A stretch of 64,000 bases of DNA, from assembly GCA_049324115.1 (NCBI GenBank), contig JBMOMN010000005.1:62001-126000 (forward strand), written 5' to 3'. Shown piece by piece: positions 40,401-47,630 of the stretch; position 1 is the stretch's first letter, and every line of letters begins with the position of its first letter. The position numbers were made by a program, and so were the translations under genes. The notes below the pieces were generated by a model, which searched no databases, was not told where the DNA came from, and saw nothing but the letters and a program-made list of their open reading frames with translations. Source of the DNA: UBA5796 sp040752455. GTDB taxonomy: Bacteria > Chloroflexota > Anaerolineae > Anaerolineales > Villigracilaceae.

Positions 40401-42643
40401 TGAGCCGTTGACTGATATTCCTGGGAATTGATGTATAAGTTGATCGTACCAAGTTGATGGAATTGGACTTCCCAAGTGGTATAGGCCCTCCCGACCGTTT
40501 GCATATAAGTGCCAGTGCCGACGGGTGTTTTATACCAAAACTCGACAGTCATGGTTGTAAACGGCTGGGCAAGCAGGCCCGCGCCGTTGTCCACATAGTC
40601 ATTCGCTCCATCGAAGTCCAGGGCGTTGGCAACGATGACGTCCACCGTAACCGGGCCGCAGACTGCCGAGACGTTGCCGGCCGCATCCTTGGCCCAGGGG
40701 TAGAGATCGTAGGTGCCAGCCGCAGCGACGGTGTAGGTGGTCGGTGCCGTGCCGGACCAACCGGCATCGCCCGCGGCGGGCGGCGTGGCGGATTCGGTGA
40801 TCAGGTAGCCGGTCACGCCGGTGTCATCCGAGGCAGTGAAGGCTGTGATCGGGATGTCGAGGCTGGGGGAGGGCGAGGTGGCGGCGAAGCTGTCCACGCT
40901 GGGGGCGGTGGTGTCGGACGGACCGCCATTGATGTACAGATTGGCTTCGCCCGCCAGGGTGAACGGTTCGGAGTCCGTCACTGTCGTAGATCCGTCACTG
41001 GCGCTGGCTTGCAGGGTGTAGCTGCCGGAAGCCAGGGCGGACGTATCCAGCGATGCCGGGAGGCTGGAATTGCTATAAGCCTGGGAGGCAAAAAGTGTTC
41101 CCGTGGATGGTTGGATTGACGTGCCGGAAGCCGGTCCGTATAGATAACCGGTGCATAAATCTGTATTTGTGCATCCCGATCCGGTCCGGTCGAAGAGGCA
41201 GGCGGTCTGGGATGATCCATCGGAGAATTGGATAATTGCCTTGGCCCAAGCTGTATAAGTACTTGCCCCGGAAGAATTGTATCCCCAGGTGTTATTTGCA
41301 AAAGGCAGGTAATTGGTTGTGATCGGCGAACCACTAAAAACGTCGGTGACAACCCCGGGCGTACAGGTACAATTCGCAGGCGTAGCGCTTGTGCCGACCG
41401 TGACACCATTGAGGGTCAGGTTTAGTGTATTGGGAGAGCCGCAGGTGGTGAGGGTTTGGAAGGTGACCGAACTCGGGGTCTTGGTCCTGACAATGTCAAC
41501 ACTCCCGGAAAGTGGATCGCCTTGCGGGTCGGCAATGTCAATCGTCGAGAACAGGTCGAAGCCGTTCGACGTGATTGGGGAGAGGATGTCCACTGTGGGC
41601 GGAGGCACAATCCCGGTCCCGCTCAGATTTACGACAATGGGAGAGGCAGGCCCGTTGTTGGGGATCGAAACCGAACCGCTCTTAGCGCCGGAGGTTGCGG
41701 GTGAAAAAACCACATCAAAAGTGCAGGAAACCCCTGCGCCGAGGGTCTGACCGGAGCATTGGTCATCGCTGAGGGAGAATTCCCCGCTGATACTGAGTGT
41801 GCCAATGGTTGTAGGTGTATCACCATTGGTTGCGGTGAAGGTATAGGGCGCGCTGCTCGTGCCGGTACCCTGGTTGCCAAAATCGTAACTGGACGGATCC
41901 ACCCCCAACCCAAAGCCGGCTCCCTGGTTCTTCAGGTAAGCCAGCATATTGGCCCGCAGGTTCATGGCATTGGGCTGCGGGCTGTGGTAGTTGGTTGTGG
42001 TCATACCCCCAAACAAGACCCAGCCGTTACCCCATTGTTTCTCGGCCAGAGGAATTCTGCCGGAATCACCGCTCATCAGAGGGGTGATCCCGCCGCCCGC
42101 AATGCTGGCATGCGAGAAAGAACCCCCGGTATAGTTGGTCCCGGCCGGGGTATAGGGTCCGTTGAAGATGGCATGACCAGGATTAACGGCAATACCAGTG
42201 TTGGAATTGTAATTGGGACAAAGCAGTTGGACCCCTCCGAAGCCATAGAGCATCCCATTATCCTGGTTGGGAGCAGAGTTCAGGAACAGGCGTCCACCGC
42301 TATTGACCCAATTCTCCATCAGGGTGCGGTTGGCATTCAGGAAATTTTCCATCTGGGTGGCATAGGAATCACTTCCCTCGATGAAGATCAAGTCATAGGT
42401 TGGTGAAAACAATACGGCCGGGTCGACCGTTTCGTAAAACAGGGCCGTCCAGTTGCCAGCGCCAAAGGCGGTGTTCATGGCCTGTTCGTTGGTGGCCTGG
42501 CCCCAGGGCGAGCCGTTAATCGAGCGGAGGTAGACCGGTTGAGTAGCCGGTGCCGCTTCTGCTGGTGCGACCCCCAGGCTGCCGAAGGCCAGCGCCAGCA
42601 GGGTCAGGATGACGAGAAGAGTGCGATTGAAAGTATGTTTCAT
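37475..42643 (-). CDS. Giant secreted multidomain protein (GATase-like, ASH, LamG, four HYR, Fn3-like)
   Basis: A 1722-residue exported protein. Signal peptide MKHTFNRTLL to APAEAA. Domains in order: a flavodoxin/GATase-like domain with YDLIFIEGSDSY and NWVNSGGRLFLNSAPNQ; an ASH-like domain (SYDFGNQGTG); beta-rich linkers; a LamG lectin-like domain (DFDGANDYVDNG, VEFWYKTP, FNGTIDEVRIWD); four HYR domains (DTTAPVVxVPxNITxEATGPAGA, CSATDxAGN); a second ASH; two Fn3-like repeats (LNGTxNxxxDxxTVxFEYGL, TTYHFRxVAxNSxGTTYG); and a C-terminal domain shared with the S8 protease. I start at the ATG at 42643, overlapping the upstream receiver gene; the longer frame is not used. Probably surface adhesion or binding. 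Confidence 0.85.
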   Translation of the reverse strand: MKHTFNRTLLVILTLLALAFGSLGVAPAEAAPATQPVYLRSINGSPWGQATNEQAMNTAFGAGNWTALFYETVDPAVLFSPTYDLIFIEGSDSYATQMENFLNANRTLMENWVNSGGRLFLNSAPNQDNGMLYGFGGVQLLCPNYNSNTGIAVNPGHAIFNGPYTPAGTNYTGGSFSHASIAGGGITPLMSGDSGRIPLAEKQWGNGWVLFGGMTTTNYHSPQPNAMNLRANMLAYLKNQGAGFGLGVDPSSYDFGNQGTGTSSAPYTFTATNGDTPTTIGTLSISGEFSLSDDQCSGQTLGAGVSCTFDVVFSPATSGAKSGSVSIPNNGPASPIVVNLSGTGIVPPPTVDILSPITSNGFDLFSTIDIADPQGDPLSGSVDIVRTKTPSSVTFQTLTTCGSPNTLNLTLNGVTVGTSATPANCTCTPGVVTDVFSGSPITTNYLPFANNTWGYNSSGASTYTAWAKAIIQFSDGSSQTACLFDRTGSGCTNTDLCTGYLYGPASGTSIQPSTGTLFASQAYSNSSLPASLDTSALASGSYTLQASASDGSTTVTDSEPFTLAGEANLYINGGPSDTTAPSVDSFAATSPSPSLDIPITAFTASDDTGVTGYLITESATPPAAGDAGWSGTAPTTYTVAAAGTYDLYPWAKDAAGNVSAVCGPVTVDVIVANALDFDGANDYVDNGAGLLAQPFTTMTVEFWYKTPVGTGTYMQTVGRAYTTWEVQFHQLGTINLYINSQEYQSTAQRPLDSNWHHLAVTFNDATNEIKYYIDGAQLGSTITATQSIPNNANPLNIGRRSVYGGEYFNGTIDEVRIWDVVRTQGEIQASMNSELSAQAGLVALYHFNQGVPNGNNAGVTTLLDEGGNSRNGTLYNFALNGATSNWVDGYVAPSDTTPPVLSLPGNMTVEATGPAGAVVTFSATATDETSPANPAVACDANSGDTFPLGTTTVTCSATDDAGNTANGSFDITVEDTTAPVVSVPADITTEATGPAGAAVTFAAATASDIVDGPLTPVCDANSGDTFPLGTTTVTCSATDNAGNKGSASFDITVEDTTAPVVTVPANITAEATGPSGAAVNFSVSADDLVDGPLTPVCDANSGDTFPLGTTTVTCSATDAAGNTGFASFDITVQDTTAPDLTVPGNMTAVATSPAGADVTFSATAADLVDPAPVVTCNPPSGSTFPIGTTTVSCSASDAAGNISAPQTFDVTVTTPGVSLDPVSHDFGSQAVGATSAAQPFTLTNSGSSDLTLGTLSVSGDFALANDLCSGQTLAPQAACTFGATFSPTASGSLAGQVSIPSDAFSSPDIVPLSGVGFFLAPVAVTNPASSISLTGATLNGTINPNFDPATVSFEYGLTNAYGSTVAADQSPVSGGADTPVSASISGLLPNTTYHFRVVAQNSAGTTYGANLTFDTGMSAPTAVTDPASGIGNRVATLNGTVNAMNDETTVAFEYGLDASYGNTVSASPSPVNGAADTPVSAALSGLLQNTTYHFRAVAANSQGTTYGEDMTFTTTFAKLSKSFKSNGSQDGWTLESAEDSKNGGASYDGKTMLGKDWFVGLPTPNPAADLLAGDDDFNRQFRSIVAFDTASLPDNAVIVSVTLKLKKQGLVGSNPFDTHKSLLVDVKKPFFGPSASLAPADFHAAASRSSVGQFARTPANGWYKSALKPVAFAFINLGGNTQFRIRFQVDDNNDMGADYLRFYGGDAAPAYQPVLVIEYYLP
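39040..39930 (-). repeat. Four tandem HYR-domain DNA repeats, period about 240 bp
   Basis: Within the giant gene, blocks such as GTGTCTTCGACGGTGATGTC (near 39477 and 39717) and CAGGTGACGGTGGTCGTGCC (near 39539 and 39779) return almost unchanged every 240 bp. This high DNA identity points to recent duplication or ongoing homogenisation. Confidence 0.75.
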
Positions 42644-43134
42644 TGTGGTTTCCTTTCCAGGTATTTGGTGAAATCGGGTGGTGTCCCTTGTGAGACGGGT
42701 TGGTTTTGGTTGGGTTCGATCCTGGCCTCCTTTGGAGTTTTTGGCGAAGGGAGATGGGAAGTTGTTTTCGTCCCGGCGGCTGTTTCCCGCAGGGCGTGGA
42801 TCAACTCGCGGCGCGTGATGGCTTTGGTGATGACCGCCTGCGCGCCGTGGTCCAGGGCGGCCTGCTCCTGGCCGGGGACCTCGTTGCTGGTCAGGGCCAG
42901 GATGGGCGTTTCGGGCAGGAGCAGGCGCAGGTCCGAGAGCGCCCGCAGGTCGTCCGGGCCGGGGTTGCCCAGGGACAGCAGGATGATGTCGGGGCGGGCG
43001 GCCGGGGGGAGCGCGTCGGGGCCGTGGTTGGAAGGTTCGGCCACGTCCATGTCCGGTTCGGCGGCGATGGCGGCGATCAGCGCGGCCCGCATCAGCGGGT
43101 GGCGTTCGATGATCAGGATGGACAGGTTGCTCAT
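42640..43134 (-). CDS. Degenerate receiver-domain protein (pseudo-receiver)
   Basis: A 164-residue protein consisting of one receiver fold plus a Pro/Lys-rich tail. It aligns with the functional regulator at 43329: ILIIERHPLMRAALIAAIAAEPDMDVAE against IMITDDHPMMREALAIALSEEPDLEV, and DIILLSLGNPG against DVILMDLLMPG. The phospho-acceptor Asp is Ser here, and the acidic pair is Glu-Arg. The switch Lys (VITKAITRREL) remains. So it cannot be phosphorylated in the normal way. Its stop overlaps the giant secreted protein gene (ATGA), which ties the two together. No output domain. Confidence 0.75.
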   Translation of the reverse strand: MSNLSILIIERHPLMRAALIAAIAAEPDMDVAEPSNHGPDALPPAARPDIILLSLGNPGPDDLRALSDLRLLLPETPILALTSNEVPGQEQAALDHGAQAVITKAITRRELIHALRETAAGTKTTSHLPSPKTPKEARIEPNQNQPVSQGTPPDFTKYLERKPQ

Positions 43135-43240
43135 GGGGATAGCTTATCAAAAAAGCCCGTTCAGCGCATCTGCGTGGCGTTGAACTTTTGTTGAAGTTTT
43201 GTTCAAGCAAACTTGAACGACTGTTCAAGCCCGCTTAAAC

Positions 43241-43273
43241 AAAAACCTCCGGCGTCATCGAGACACCGGAGGT
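43241..43273 (-). terminator. Rho-independent terminator of the LuxR-type regulator gene
   Basis: On the minus strand ACCTCCGGTG, TCTCGATGA, CGCCGGAGGT followed by TTTTTG. It lies 56 bp after the regulator stop codon. Confidence 0.8.
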
Positions 43274-43328
43274 CGTTTATTCCCAGGCAGCCTTGCGAAG
43301 GCTTTTGCCCGCTCCGTCTGGGGCAGGG

Positions 43329-43985
43329 TTACTCGCTCTTGCGCAGCCTGTTGACGTAAGCCACAGCCTGTGCCCGGTTCTCCAGCCCCAGGCGCTGGGT
43401 GATGTTGTGGACGTGCGAGCGGACCGTCCCCTCGCTCAGGTGCAGGATCTTGCCGATCTCCTGGTCGGAGCGGCCCTCGCCCAGCAGGGCCAATATCTCC
43501 TCCTGGCGGGCGGTAAGCGGCTCGTCGGCGGCGCTCTGCCCGGCGGCCGGGACGTGTTTCGCCTCGCGGATGCCCTTGAAGAGTTTCACCGCAATCCCAA
43601 CGGGCAGGTAGGGCACCCCGTCGGCCACCTTGCGGATGGCTTCGAGCAGGAAGCTGCGCGGGGCGGTCTTGGGGAAGTAGCCCAGCGCCCCGGCCTGGAT
43701 GGCCGCCAGCACTTTGTCTTCGTCTTCCAGGCTGGTAAAGACCAGGATCTTGGCCTGCGGGTCGGCGGCGCAGATCTCGGCGATGGCTTCCAGCCCGGTC
43801 ATGCCGGGCATCAGCAAGTCCATCAGGATCACGTCCGGGCGGCATTCGCGAGCCAGCTTCACTGCTTCCATCCCGTTGGAGGCCTGGCAAATCACCTCCA
43901 GATCCGGTTCCTCCGACAGGGCGATTGCCAGGGCTTCGCGCATCATCGGGTGGTCGTCGGTGATCATGATCTTGATTTTATCCAT
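43329..43985 (-). CDS. NarL/LuxR-family response regulator
   Basis: A 218-residue regulator. The receiver domain (1-120) has the acidic pair in MITDDHPMMRE, the phospho-acceptor Asp in DVILMDLLMPG and the switch Lys in GYFPKTAP. The C-terminal LuxR HTH (150-215) has LTARQEEILALLGEGRSDQEIGKILHLSEGTVRSHVHNI. It is the natural partner of the HisKA_3 kinase upstream (44227-46773), which is the kinase type that pairs with NarL regulators. An inverted-repeat element of 220 bp separates the two genes. Targets unknown. Confidence 0.92.
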   Translation of the reverse strand: MDKIKIMITDDHPMMREALAIALSEEPDLEVICQASNGMEAVKLARECRPDVILMDLLMPGMTGLEAIAEICAADPQAKILVFTSLEDEDKVLAAIQAGALGYFPKTAPRSFLLEAIRKVADGVPYLPVGIAVKLFKGIREAKHVPAAGQSAADEPLTARQEEILALLGEGRSDQEIGKILHLSEGTVRSHVHNITQRLGLENRAQAVAYVNRLRKSE

Positions 43986-44009
43986 GATGATTCCTCAATT
44001 CATTTTAGA

Positions 44010-44230
44010 ATCTACTGAAAAAAGGTCAATCTCACCGCGAAGAAACGAGGTCTCTGGGATTTTCCGTGGTGCTTTGCCAAATGTAGAGCAAATTGCCAAT
44101 TTGCTCTACGGCTTGCTGCCAGACGTGCCGGTCTGTCGCGGAGATTCCCAAAGAGCCATAAAACGAAGGGAATCTTGAAAATTGTTCGCTCCAGCCTTCG
44201 CGGTGAAAAAGGTTTTTGCAGTGGAGTCAT
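44010..44230. repeat. MITE-like inverted-repeat element (copy 2) between kinase and regulator
   Basis: Left end AATCTACTGAAAAAAGG then CTCACCGCGAAGAA; right end, reversed, TGACTCCACTGCAAAAACC then TCACCGCGAAGG. The right end contains the kinase stop codon. Inside lies the 27-bp palindrome at 44083-44109. Same family as 29171-29314. Confidence 0.75.
44083..44109. repeat. 27-bp palindrome GTAGAGCAAATTG / CAATTTGCTCTAC
   Basis: Near-perfect palindrome with a central CC mismatch, nested inside the larger inverted-repeat element. Confidence 0.7.
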
Positions 44231-46773
44231 TTTATCTCTGCGCTGAAGACCACCCGGGTACCTTGGCCGGGAGACGAGAGGATGTCCAGGGTCCCGCCGA
44301 GCAGGCTCGCCCGTTCCCGCATGTTCGTCAGCCCCATCCCGCCCAGGTGCAGCCGTAACGGATCGAAGCCTTTCCCATCGTCGGCGATCTCCATCTCCAT
44401 CCGCTGCGGGGCAGGGCGGAGCAAGATCTGAAGGCTGCGGGCCTGGGCGTGTTTGAGTGAATTGTTCAGGGCTTCGATGGCGATCCAGAACAGGTTTTCG
44501 TGCCAGGCCTGGGGGCAGAGTTCGATATCCCCGTCCAGGATGACCTGGGACCTGATCCCGGCCCGGCGTTCGACCGTTGCCAGGCGCGCTTCCAGATCCC
44601 GGGGCAGGTCCACCGAGCGTCCCGGACCCGGGGCCTGGAGTTCGTACAAGAGCAGCCACGTCTCCTTGAGCGCCTGCCGGGCGCTCTCCTGCAAGCGATC
44701 GGCGACCTGGGCAGACCGGTCGTAGTGCTGCCTTTCGAGGGTCGAGGTGAGCGTATCGGCCAGCAGCACCAGGCTGTTGATCGACTGGTTGACCGAGTCG
44801 TGCAGGTCGCGTCCCATGCGCCGGCGCTCTTCTATTTTTGCCAGGTTGCGCTGGTGGTCCACGAGCTGGGCCTGGGCCTCCAGCAGTTGCTTCTCCGAAT
44901 GTTTTCGCTCGGAAATGTCGCGCATGTAGGTGATGACCAGGATGCCCGAACTGGTTTCGATGTGGCTGAGTTTGATGTCCACCGGGATCTCGTTCCCGCC
45001 TTTATCCACCGCTACAGATTCCATCGCGGATCTCAGGGGGCGGGTACGCGGTTTGTGGACGTACTGGTCGCGCTGGTAGGCATGGTACTGGCGCAAGCGG
45101 GCCGGGATGAGGCCATCCATTTCCCTGCCGACCAGTTCATTGTTGGTAAACCCCAGCAGCAAGGTAGCGGCGACATTGGCGAAAACGATCTTCCCATCCA
45201 TCGTCACGCCGAAGACCGCATCCGGCCCCGACATGACCAACTGGCGGAAGCGTTCCTCGCTCTGTTGCAGGGCTTCCGCAGCCCGTTTTTTATCGGTCAC
45301 GTCCCGGGTGACTGCCAGGACGTGCTCGATCCCGTCGAGCAGGATGATCTCCCCCGAAATCACCCCGTTGAATATTTTGCCGGATTTGGCCCGGAATTCG
45401 TATTCCTGTTCCAAGATGCGGCCGTGCTCCTGCAGGGTCTCCGCGAAAGCATCCCGTTCTTCCGGGTGGACCCATATCCCGGTTTCCGTCGAAGAACTGG
45501 ATAGCGCCTCTTCGCGAGAGTAACCCGTTATCTGCGAAAATCCTTCGTTGACTTCCACCCAGGCTCCGTCCCCCAGGCGGGAGATCGTGATGGCATCCGG
45601 GCTGGCGTGGAAGGCTTTGATGAATTTTTCCTCGCTCCGTTTCAGGGCCTCTTCCGCTTGCCTGCGCTCTTTCAGTTCGTTTTGTAATTGGGCGTAGACC
45701 TGGGCGTTATCCAACACCAGGGCCGCAATCTGGGCCAGTTGTTCGGCGATGTAAACGTCCGTATCCGAGAAGGGCCTGCCTGGGGTGCGGCGCGAACAAT
45801 TGATCGTCCCGACGACCCGGTTCTTATGTTTGAGCGGGACGACCATGATCGCATGGATGGGGAAGCCTTCGTACAGGTCGCGGCGTTTGGCCCAGCGGGT
45901 GTAATCTTCCAGGATGGAGGGCAGGCCTGTTTCGACCGCCTGCCAGCTTAGGAAGCCCCCTTCGCCCCGGCGCATGGTGTCTCCCACTTTGAGCGGCTGT
46001 CCCGGGGTTGCGGCAAAGGTGATGATCGTGTCATCGCCTTCGAGCAGGTCCACGCTGACGTCGGGCGCTTCGAGCAGGCTGCCCAATTTGGCCAGGACGG
46101 TTTGCAATATACCGTCGATATCCCGGCGGTTGGCCAGTTCCAGCATGACCAGGTTGAGCGTCCCCAGGATCTGAACCCGGTTATCCAGCGCGGATTGGAT
46201 CTTTTCTTTTTCCGCTATCTGGATTTGCAGCAGGTCGGAGGTTTGGGTAAGCTCCGCCGTGCGGGCTTCGACACGAGATTCCAACTCTTCATTGAGGCTG
46301 GCATTTTCGATGGATATAGCCACTTGGGCGGCGAAATATTCCATGAGTTTCAAGTCGTCCGGGCTGAACGGGTCGGCCTCCGAGCGATTTTCAACATATA
46401 AAGCGCCGAGCACCCTGCCGCTCGCGATCAGCGGGACGCAGATCACCGAGCGGATTTGCAAGGTCTGGGTGCTTTCAGTGGCGACGCTCGTAAGGGCGTC
46501 CGCGATCAGGGCCGGCTCACCGCTGCTGACGACTTTCCGGTAGATAGTCTGGCTGATCTGTTCGAGCGATTCGGTAAGAGAGTTGCCCTCCCGGTCCAGG
46601 CCCAGGCGGAATTCGACGGCTTCCCGCTCGCCATGCAGGACGAGAAAACCGTATTCTGCCCCGGTCAAATCCAGGGCTACCCGCATGGCTTGACTGAGCA
46701 AGCCGTTGAGTTTGCGCTCTTGCGCCAGTTGGTAACTGATGCTTAAAAGCGTTTCGAGCTTGGTGGTGTCCAT
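44227..46773 (-). CDS. Soluble GAF-GAF-PAS-PAS sensor histidine kinase (HisKA_3)
   Basis: An 848-residue cytoplasmic kinase without membrane segments. Order: GAF (about 15-150), short coiled coil (155-185), second GAF (about 195-345), PAS (365-480; DAITISRLGDGAWVEVNEGFSQITGYSREEA), PAS (490-610; DAVFGVTMDGKIVFANVAATLLLGF), HisKA_3 with the phospho-His in GRDLHDSVNQSINSLVLLA, and HATPase with ADDGKGFDP and GGMGLTNMRERASLLGG. It pairs with the NarL-type regulator downstream. A minus-strand TATAAT box lies at 46784-46789, 10 bp before the ATG. 21 bp upstream of the ATG ends a displaced MFS 3' end, suggesting the gene once followed the MFS gene directly. Confidence 0.9.
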   Translation of the reverse strand: MDTTKLETLLSISYQLAQERKLNGLLSQAMRVALDLTGAEYGFLVLHGEREAVEFRLGLDREGNSLTESLEQISQTIYRKVVSSGEPALIADALTSVATESTQTLQIRSVICVPLIASGRVLGALYVENRSEADPFSPDDLKLMEYFAAQVAISIENASLNEELESRVEARTAELTQTSDLLQIQIAEKEKIQSALDNRVQILGTLNLVMLELANRRDIDGILQTVLAKLGSLLEAPDVSVDLLEGDDTIITFAATPGQPLKVGDTMRRGEGGFLSWQAVETGLPSILEDYTRWAKRRDLYEGFPIHAIMVVPLKHKNRVVGTINCSRRTPGRPFSDTDVYIAEQLAQIAALVLDNAQVYAQLQNELKERRQAEEALKRSEEKFIKAFHASPDAITISRLGDGAWVEVNEGFSQITGYSREEALSSSSTETGIWVHPEERDAFAETLQEHGRILEQEYEFRAKSGKIFNGVISGEIILLDGIEHVLAVTRDVTDKKRAAEALQQSEERFRQLVMSGPDAVFGVTMDGKIVFANVAATLLLGFTNNELVGREMDGLIPARLRQYHAYQRDQYVHKPRTRPLRSAMESVAVDKGGNEIPVDIKLSHIETSSGILVITYMRDISERKHSEKQLLEAQAQLVDHQRNLAKIEERRRMGRDLHDSVNQSINSLVLLADTLTSTLERQHYDRSAQVADRLQESARQALKETWLLLYELQAPGPGRSVDLPRDLEARLATVERRAGIRSQVILDGDIELCPQAWHENLFWIAIEALNNSLKHAQARSLQILLRPAPQRMEMEIADDGKGFDPLRLHLGGMGLTNMRERASLLGGTLDILSSPGQGTRVVFSAEIK

Positions 46774-46789
46774 CGTGTTTCTTATTATA

Positions 46790-46834
46790 CGTCTTCATCC
46801 CCATTTCAACACTGCCAGCCCTGAAAGGCCCCGC
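46790..46834. repeat. Left direct repeat of the metal island (displaced 3' end of an MFS gene)
   Basis: 45 bp, 40 identical by eye to 53541-53585. Read on the minus strand it encodes RGLSGLAVLKWG-stop, the same last residues as the intact MFS gene (RILSGLAVLKWG-stop), with silent changes. It has no upstream gene of its own. Confidence 0.8.
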
Positions 46835-46860
46835 TGAATTACTGGAATTGTAAAAACTTC

Positions 46861-46889
46861 TTGACGGATCTCCCGGATGAGGATATACT
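46861..46889 (+). promoter_or_regulatory. Strong sigma-70 promoter of the metal island operon
   Basis: TTGACG (46861-46866), a 17-bp spacer and TATACT (46884-46889). The operator palindrome starts immediately after it. Confidence 0.8.
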
Positions 46890-46925
46890 GCGTCAATAGT
46901 TGAGCAACTATTCAACTATTGACGC
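46890..46925 (+). promoter_or_regulatory. 12-2-12 operator palindrome for the ArsR/SmtB repressor
   Basis: A 36-bp palindrome, GCGTCAATAGTTGA at the left and TCAACTATTGACGC at the right. The core at 46896-46919 fits the metal-sensor consensus ATAnnTGAnnAnnTATTCAnnTAT. It covers the expected transcription start, so repressor binding would block the promoter. Confidence 0.8.
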
Positions 46926-46946
46926 AACCAAAACGACTACATTACA

Positions 46947-47246
46947 ATGACAAAAAATACCGTCACCGCTGAAATCGCCTCTGATCTCGCCAGCCTGTTC
47001 GACGCGCTGAGCGACCCAACCCGCATTCTCATTATTGACTCCCTGCTCGAAGGGGATGTGGGTGTTGGTGAATTGGTGGAACACCTGGGATTGTCCAAGT
47101 CCGCTGTCTCACACCAGTTGCGCGGATTGCGCGACAAGCGTATCATCCGCACCCGCAAAGAGGGGCGCAATGTGTTCGTTAGTCTCGATGACGAGCATGT
47201 GATTGAATTATTCCAGCGTGGTTTGGATCACGTTCTGCATGGATAG
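46947..47246 (+). CDS. ArsR/SmtB-family metal-sensing repressor (zinc/cobalt type)
   Basis: A 99-residue winged-helix repressor: LFDALSDPTRILIIDSLLEGDVGVGELVEHLG, then the recognition helix LSKSAVSHQLRGLRDKRII. The alpha-5 metal site D82-x-H84-x10-H95 (DEHVIELFQRGLDH), with a further His98, is present, as in SmtB, CzrA and ZiaR. There is no alpha-3 Cys pair (ArsR) and no N-terminal Cys (CadC). So it should release DNA on binding Zn, Co or similar ions. It is the first gene of the island and controls its own operon through the palindrome just upstream. Confidence 0.9.
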   Translation: MTKNTVTAEIASDLASLFDALSDPTRILIIDSLLEGDVGVGELVEHLGLSKSAVSHQLRGLRDKRIIRTRKEGRNVFVSLDDEHVIELFQRGLDHVLHG

Positions 47247-47507
47247 ATGATGAACCATTTCCGACGACTCTCCCTGGCGCTCCTTCTTGCTCTCCTGCTC
47301 GTTGGGCTGGCGGGGCATTTGATTTTGCCAGCCAGCAATAGTCATCACACCGCACGAGAATCAACCTGCGCGATACACAATGGAATGATTCAACCCAATG
47401 GTTTGAAATCATTGTCGTATGAACCCGCCATCACCATCGGGGTGATACAGGATGGCACAATCGCTCTCTGCCTGTCTGCAAAAATTTCCCATCCGCCAAC
47501 CAACTGA
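47247..47507 (+). CDS. Small exported protein of the metal island
   Basis: An 86-residue protein with an N-terminal hydrophobic segment (LALLLALLLVGLAGHLILPA) and a short polar mature part with SNSHHTARESTCAIHNGM, two cysteines and several histidines. No known family. The ATG directly follows the repressor stop codon, so the two are translationally linked. It may bind metal outside the membrane; this is only suggested by its composition and place. Confidence 0.6.
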   Translation: MMNHFRRLSLALLLALLLVGLAGHLILPASNSHHTARESTCAIHNGMIQPNGLKSLSYEPAITIGVIQDGTIALCLSAKISHPPTN

Positions 47508-47630
47508 CCAGGAACGCGCACCGTGCCTTTTCCTTACCCCATCCCCCTAGTTCTGAGGGGTAAATTGGTGAGGCATGCGCCCATTTATTTTTTCACCGAT
47601 CAATAATCCAATAAAATCAGGAGTCAATTT

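Noticed and set aside
42643..43228. Upstream extension of the giant secreted protein frame
   Set aside because: The extension overlaps the receiver gene in another frame, lacks a signal peptide, and consists of Arg/Pro-rich shadow sequence. The ATG at 42643 has a ribosome site and a normal signal peptide.
46947..47246. Arsenic or cadmium sensing by the island repressor
   Set aside because: The alpha-3 Cys pair of ArsR and the N-terminal Cys of CadC are absent; the alpha-5 His/Asp site is complete.
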